Shown: piece by piece, positions 1-5,444 of the stretch
Layout: the number at the start of each line of letters is the position of its first letter
How positions within the stretch are numbered: the stretch's first letter is position 1
Assembly: GCA_021640185.1 (NCBI GenBank)
Contig: JAJXDX010000161.1
Location: 1 to 5,444 of the forward strand
Length of the DNA: 5,444 nucleotides
Source of the DNA: Oscillospiraceae bacterium
Lineage (GTDB): Bacteria > Bacillota > Clostridia > Oscillospirales > Acutalibacteraceae
Reading direction: 5' to 3'
The notes under the pieces: generated by a model
Databases searched by the model: none
Seen by the model: the letters and a program-made list of their open reading frames with translations, nothing else
What the model was told of the DNA's origin: nothing
Program-made: the position numbers and the translations under genes

Positions 1-224
1 TCAGTCTGGCGCGCGCGGGGCTGGGCGCGGCGCTCGTCCCGCTCAGCGCCGTGGAGGGCGTGCTGCCGTTTTGCCTGCTGCCGCAGCAGGATGCCCTGTC
101 GGCGATCGAACTGCTGTGGCGGCCGGAGGAGCCGCTCAGCGACGGCGCACGGCGGCTGATCGCCTTTTTGGGCAAACAGAACGAGCGGCGCACCGACGCG
201 CGAAAAAGCGAAAACGAAAAATGA
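1..224 (+). CDS. LysR-type transcriptional regulator, C-terminal fragment (5' end outside window)
   Basis: This is an open frame entering from the left edge in frame 3 (first full codon at 3) and ending at TGA 222-224, giving 73 residues. Seen: the segment GLGAALVPLSAVEG (residues 6-19), then a strand-like stretch and ELLWRPEEPLSDGARRLIAF. This matches the layout at the end of the LysR substrate-binding domain, where a 'GxGxALxP' turn is followed by a hydrophobic strand with a W/Y-R-P pattern and a last helix of the 'lS-aar-fi-fl' type. The protein ends in a charged, Lys/Arg-rich tail (residues 61-73). Family knowledge: such proteins bind DNA through an N-terminal winged helix and sense a small ligand in this C-terminal domain. 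The DNA-binding part and any sensor cysteines are outside the window, so target and ligand cannot be named. The next gene is on the same strand 155 nt downstream. The assignment rests on a short fragment; another periplasmic-binding-like protein is possible. Confidence 0.6.
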   Translation, partial: SLARAGLGAALVPLSAVEGVLPFCLLPQQDALSAIELLWRPEEPLSDGARRLIAFLGKQNERRTDARKSENEK

Positions 225-250
225 AAAAACTGTAAATTTCCGTCCCTTCC

Positions 251-278
251 GTGCGGCGAGGTGTTGCCAGCACGGCAA
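251..278. repeat. Two overlapping inverted repeats covering the secA -35 element
   Basis: Two mutually exclusive hairpins can be drawn here. The first is TTGCC (264-268), loop AGCAC, GGCAA (274-278), a perfect 5-bp stem whose left arm contains most of the -35 hexamer. The second is GTGCGGC (251-257), an 8-nt loop, and GCC-A-GCAC (266-273), a 7-bp stem with one bulged A. Neither is followed by a T-run, so neither is a convincing intrinsic terminator for the upstream regulator gene. At DNA level the symmetric half-sites could be a repressor or activator site, but arms this short in GC-rich DNA may be chance. Confidence 0.3.
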
Positions 279-292
279 AACTATGCTATACT
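264..292 (+). promoter_or_regulatory. Sigma-A/sigma-70-type promoter for secA
   Basis: Seen: -35 hexamer TTGCCA at 264-269, a 17-bp spacer, and -10 hexamer TATACT at 287-292, preceded by TGC (284-286), which is an extended -10 element. Both hexamers match the housekeeping consensus at 4-5 of 6 positions with optimal spacing. The local AT-rich patch (about 277-302) stands out in otherwise GC-rich DNA. Transcription would be expected to begin about 299-301, leaving a leader of roughly 80 nt before the secA start at 380. The promoter probably drives secA and, by co-transcription, ychF. The start site is inferred from spacing only. Confidence 0.75.
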
Positions 293-311
293 ATCCTCTA
301 ATAGCGGTCTG

Positions 312-328
312 CCGCCGAAAACGGACGG
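312..328 (+). other. Small stem-loop in the secA 5' leader
   Basis: CCGCCG (312-317), an AAAA loop, then CGG-A-CGG (322-328) form a 6-bp GC stem with one bulged A near the 5' end of the predicted secA transcript. A second 4-bp hairpin, GCGG-CACA-CCGC, lies at 338-349. I recognise no riboswitch class, T-box or leader peptide here. The hairpins leave the ribosome-binding region (364-375) free. A role in transcript stability is possible but unsupported, since GC-rich leaders often fold by chance. Confidence 0.3.
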
Positions 329-363
329 GGAGCGGCCGCGGCACACCGCAAAACGGCAAACAG

Positions 364-375
364 AAAGGCAGAGGA
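364..375 (+). promoter_or_regulatory. Ribosome-binding region of secA
   Basis: Two purine-rich blocks precede the ATG at 380: AAAGG (364-368, 11 nt before the start) and GAGGA (371-375, 4 nt before the start). Neither has ideal spacing alone, being slightly far and slightly close respectively, but together they support ATG 380. The conserved SecA N-terminus beginning at this ATG confirms the start. Confidence 0.65.
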
Positions 376-379
376 CGAT

Positions 380-3139
<2,760 letters not shown>

Positions 3140-3165
3140 CGGCGGACACGGCCGCATTCAGGATC

Positions 3166-3172
3166 AAAGGAG
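3166..3172 (+). promoter_or_regulatory. Ribosome-binding site of ychF
   Basis: AAAGGAG at 3166-3172 is a near-perfect Shine-Dalgarno sequence, 9 nt before the ATG at 3182. It lies in the 42-nt gap after the secA stop. That gap has no promoter-like pair and no hairpin with a T-run, which supports translation of ychF from the secA transcript. Confidence 0.85.
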
Positions 3173-3181
3173 AAAAAGCAC

Positions 3182-4291
3182 ATGAAGCTGGGCATCATCG
3201 GCCTGCCGAACGTCGGCAAATCCACCCTGTTCAATGCCATCACGAACGCGGGGGCGCAAAGCGCCAATTTCCCCTTCTGCACGATCGACCCGAACGTCGG
3301 CGTCGTCGCCGTGCCGGATAAGCGGCTCGACCGCCTGTGCGAGCTGTATACCGAGGGCAGCAAGGTGCCGCCGATCGTTCCGGCGGTGATCGAGTTCGTC
3401 GACATCGCGGGTCTGGTCAAGGGCGCCAGCCGCGGCGAGGGGCTGGGCAACAAATTCTTGGCCAACATCCGCGAATGCGATGCGATCGTACACGTCGTGC
3501 GCTGCTTTGAAAATGCGGACATCATCCACGTCGAGGGCAGCGTCGACCCACTGCGCGACATCGAAACGATCGACCTTGAGCTGATCTTCGCGGACCTGGA
3601 GATGCTCGAGCGCCGCATCGCCCGTGTGACGAAGGACCTTAAGGGCGATAAGAGCCTGCAAAAGGAGCTGGATCTCTTGCAGCGGCTGAAGGCGACACTG
3701 GAGGCCGGACGCCCCGCGCGCGCGCTGGAGTGCGACGAGGACGAGCAGGCCATCCTGCACACGATGGCGCTGCTGACGCTAAAGCCGATCATCTACGCCG
3801 CCAATCTGGGCGAGGACGACTTCTCCGGCGGCGAGCCGACCGGCAACCCCCACTACCAAAAGGTGGCGCAGCTGGCCGCGGCCGAGGGCGCGGAGGTGCT
3901 GCCGATCTGCGCGCAGATGGAGGCGGACATCGCCGACATGGATGCCGAGGAGAAGCAGATGTTCCTGTCCGAGCTGGGGCTCGATCACTCCGGCCTTGAC
4001 CGGCTGATCCAAAAAAGCTATCATCTGCTGGGGCTGATCTCGTTCCTCACGGCGGGCGAAAAGGAAGTGCGCGCGTGGACGATCCACCGCGGCTGGACGG
4101 CGCCGAAGGCAGCCGGACGCATCCACACGGATTTCGAGCGCGGGTTCATCCGCGCGCAGGTCGTGGCGTTCAAAGATCTTGACGAATGCGGCAGCCTCGC
4201 CGCGGCGCGCGCCAAGGGCTTGGTGCGCACCGAGGGCAAGGATTACGTCATGCAGGACGGCGACGTGGTCGAGTTCCTGTTCAACGTATAA
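3182..4291 (+). CDS. ychF: Redox-linked, ribosome-binding ATPase YchF (Obg/OLA1 family)
   Basis: The product has 369 residues, close to the usual length of about 363-366. Family knowledge: YchF/OLA1 proteins are P-loop NTPases of the Obg class that prefer ATP to GTP, bind ribosomes, and in E. coli dampen the oxidative-stress response. Seen: G1 loop GLPNVGKST (7-15); the segment NFPFCTIDPNVG (29-40) with Cys33, the cysteine region tied to redox control in E. coli; G3 DIAGLVKGAS (74-83); FENADIIHV (109-117), whose His116 matches the catalytic histidine position of the family; and the altered G4 motif NLGE (208-211) in place of NKxD, which marks ATP-specific members. Residues about 130-200 form the helical, coiled-coil-prone insertion. 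The C-terminal TGS domain starts near 285 (SFLTAGEKEVRAWTI), continues with AGRIHTDFERGFIRAQ (311-326), and ends DGDVVEFLFNV. The start is supported by a strong ribosome-binding site and by the family N-terminus. The gene probably shares the secA transcript and is followed by a hairpin terminator. Confidence 0.97.
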   Translation: MKLGIIGLPNVGKSTLFNAITNAGAQSANFPFCTIDPNVGVVAVPDKRLDRLCELYTEGSKVPPIVPAVIEFVDIAGLVKGASRGEGLGNKFLANIRECDAIVHVVRCFENADIIHVEGSVDPLRDIETIDLELIFADLEMLERRIARVTKDLKGDKSLQKELDLLQRLKATLEAGRPARALECDEDEQAILHTMALLTLKPIIYAANLGEDDFSGGEPTGNPHYQKVAQLAAAEGAEVLPICAQMEADIADMDAEEKQMFLSELGLDHSGLDRLIQKSYHLLGLISFLTAGEKEVRAWTIHRGWTAPKAAGRIHTDFERGFIRAQVVAFKDLDECGSLAAARAKGLVRTEGKDYVMQDGDVVEFLFNV

Positions 4292-4317
4292 CACAGCCCC
4301 AAAACGGAACGCTAACG

Positions 4318-4350
4318 AACGGCATGATCGCGGTCATGCCGTTTCATTTT
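4318..4350 (+). terminator. Intrinsic terminator or attenuator hairpin between ychF and ligA
   Basis: A perfect 10-bp stem is formed by AACGGCATGA (4318-4327) and TCATGCCGTT (4334-4343), with loop TCGCGG and possible further T-G and C-G closing pairs inside the loop. It is followed by a T-rich tail, TTTCATTTT (4342-4350), interrupted by CA. This is the usual form of a Rho-independent terminator and it lies 26 nt after the ychF stop. The interrupted tail suggests incomplete termination. The tail ends two bases before the ligA Shine-Dalgarno sequence, so the element may instead set how much ligA message is made. Confidence 0.75.
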
Positions 4351-4351
4351 C

Positions 4352-4358
4352 GGGAGGA
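4352..4358 (+). promoter_or_regulatory. Ribosome-binding site of ligA
   Basis: GGGAGGA at 4352-4358 lies 5 nt before ATG 4364. A second in-frame ATG at 4370 would be 11 nt from it. The shorter spacing favours 4364, but either gives an acceptable LigA N-terminus. Confidence 0.8.
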
Positions 4359-4363
4359 TCGCC

Positions 4364-5444
4364 ATGGACATGGATCTTGCACAGGCCGCACGGCGCGTGA
4401 GCGCGCTGCGCGAGCAGATCGACTATCACAGCCGCCGCTATTACGACGACGACGCGCCGGAGATCGAGGACGATGAGTTCGACGCGCTCACGCGCGAATT
4501 GCGGCAGCTCGAGGAGCGCTATCCCCAGCTGATCACGCCGGACAGCTACACCCAGCGCGTGCACGGCGAGGTGTCGGCGCTGTTCTCGCCCGTCGAGCAC
4601 GAGGTGCCGCTGGGCAGCCTGCAGGACGTGTTCTCGGAGCAGGAGGTGCGGGACATGGACGCCCGCATCCGCGAAACGGTGGATGCGCCGCTTTACGCGG
4701 TGGAGCCGAAGATCGACGGCCTGAGCGTCGCGATCGAATACCGGGACGGGCGCTTTTACCGCGGCGCGACGCGCGGCGACGGTCTGGTCGGCGAGGACGT
4801 GTCCGCCAACCTGCGGCAGATCCGCGCCATCCCCGCCGTGCTGAACGAGCCGGTGGAGCGCCTGATCGTACGCGGCGAGGTGTATATGCCGCGCCAAAGC
4901 TTCGCCGACCTTGTGCGGCAGCAGGAGGAGAACGGCGAAAAGCCGTTCAAAAACCCGCGCAACTCCGCCGCCGGGACGCTGCGGCAGAAGGACAGCAGCG
5001 TCGTGGCGGCGCGCGGGCTGTCGCTGTTCGTGTTCAACGTGCAGCTGATCCGCGGCGAAACGCTCACCGGCCACACGCAGTCGCTGGAGCGGATGCGGCA
5101 GCTGGGCCTGCCGGTGATCGAGGGCACGACCCTGACCGGCGACATCGAGGAGGTCATCGCCGCGATCCGCCGCATCGGCGAGCGGCGTGCCACGCTGGCC
5201 TACGACACCGACGGCGCAGTGGTCAAGCTGGACGATCTTGCCGCGCGCGAGCGGATCGGCAGCACCAGCAAGTTCCCCAAATGGGCGATCGCCTACAAAT
5301 ATCCGCCGGAGGAAAAGGAAACGGTGCTGCGCGCCGTCGAGGTCAACGTCGGCCGCACGGGCGTGCTGACGCCCACCGGCATCTTCGATCCCGTCACGCT
5401 GGCCGGGACGACCGTCACCCGCGCGACTCTGCACAACATCGATA
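4364..5444 (+). CDS. ligA: NAD+-dependent DNA ligase LigA, N-terminal part (3' end outside window)
   Basis: LigA seals nicks in replication and repair, using NAD+ to form a lysine-AMP intermediate. The window holds 360 of the usual approximately 670 codons, open to the right edge. Seen: the NAD+-binding Ia domain with YYDDDAPEIEDDEFDAL (26-42); VEHEVPLGSLQDVFS (77-91); the adenylation domain with the nucleophile Lys116 in EPKIDGLSV (114-122); TRGDGLVGEDV (136-146); RGEVYMP (170-176); NPRNSAAGTLRQ (197-208); DTDGAVVKLDD (281-291); and KFPKWAIAYKYPPEE (303-317) with the later catalytic lysines. The OB-fold begins with VNVGRTGVLTPTG (327-339) and reaches VTRATLHNID at the edge. The zinc finger, helix-hairpin-helix and BRCT domains would lie beyond the window. 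The usual 'PMLSL' segment reads PLGSL here. No reading-frame break is seen. Expression must pass or bypass the hairpin immediately upstream. Confidence 0.97.
   Translation, partial: MDMDLAQAARRVSALREQIDYHSRRYYDDDAPEIEDDEFDALTRELRQLEERYPQLITPDSYTQRVHGEVSALFSPVEHEVPLGSLQDVFSEQEVRDMDARIRETVDAPLYAVEPKIDGLSVAIEYRDGRFYRGATRGDGLVGEDVSANLRQIRAIPAVLNEPVERLIVRGEVYMPRQSFADLVRQQEENGEKPFKNPRNSAAGTLRQKDSSVVAARGLSLFVFNVQLIRGETLTGHTQSLERMRQLGLPVIEGTTLTGDIEEVIAAIRRIGERRATLAYDTDGAVVKLDDLAARERIGSTSKFPKWAIAYKYPPEEKETVLRAVEVNVGRTGVLTPTGIFDPVTLAGTTVTRATLHNID

Noticed and set aside
221..235. A four-codon ORF (ATG AAA AAA CTG TAA) overlapping the stop codon of the LysR-like gene.
   Set aside because: It is too short to be meaningful, lacks a ribosome-binding site, and lies upstream of the predicted secA transcription start.
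225..263. A possible terminator for the LysR-like gene just after its stop.
   Set aside because: The gap has only short A and T runs and no stem followed by a T-run. The nearest hairpins (251-278) are followed by AAAACTATG and overlap the secA promoter.
4324..4476. A plus-strand frame starting in the hairpin (MIAVMPFHF...) and overlapping the start of ligA.
   Set aside because: Its start codon is buried in the terminator stem without a ribosome-binding site. Most of it is an Arg-rich out-of-frame reading of ligA.
4472..4486. Phe39 of LigA at the position of the NAD+-contacting Tyr35 of E. coli LigA.
   Set aside because: The 'D-x-E-F-D' form occurs in other bacterial LigA proteins as I remember them, and the rest of the Ia and adenylation motifs are intact.

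Overview
The window is an ordinary-looking piece of chromosome carrying housekeeping genes, all read on the + strand. By eye it is GC-rich (roughly 60-65%), with third codon positions dominated by G and C. The SecA sequence has the insert in the second nucleotide-binding domain and the zinc-binding tail with a CC ending that I associate with Clostridia. Together with the LigA segment VPLGSLQDVFS, this suggests a high-GC member of the Clostridia, perhaps Oscillospiraceae/Ruminococcaceae-like. That placement is inference from remembered family patterns and not from a search.

Layout: positions 1-224 hold the last 73 codons of a gene whose product looks like the C-terminal end of a LysR-type transcriptional regulator. 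Positions 225-379 are a non-coding gap with a strong sigma-A-type promoter (TTGCCA, 17 bp, TATACT, with an extended TGn element) and an approximately 80-nt leader able to form small stem-loops. Positions 380-3139 encode SecA, the ATPase motor of protein export. After a 42-nt gap without a terminator, 3182-4291 encode YchF, a ribosome-associated P-loop ATPase of the Obg family. A 10-bp hairpin with a T-rich tail (4318-4350) follows ychF and lies directly against the ribosome-binding site of ligA, the NAD+-dependent DNA ligase. ligA starts at 4364 and runs off the end of the window after 360 codons.

How the genes fit together: secA and ychF are probably one transcription unit driven from the promoter at 264-292. 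The hairpin before ligA would end or reduce that transcript, so ligA is reached only by read-through or from a promoter inside or just after ychF. The three complete or nearly complete genes serve protein export, a translation/stress-linked ATPase function and DNA replication/repair. They share no pathway, so their linkage is best read as a cluster of growth-related core genes.

I found no mobile element, CRISPR array, RNA gene, phage gene or undescribed system. The points most worth a second look are regulatory: the hairpin abutting the ligA ribosome-binding site, the inverted repeats covering the secA -35 element, and one substitution at the tip of the SecA two-helix finger.
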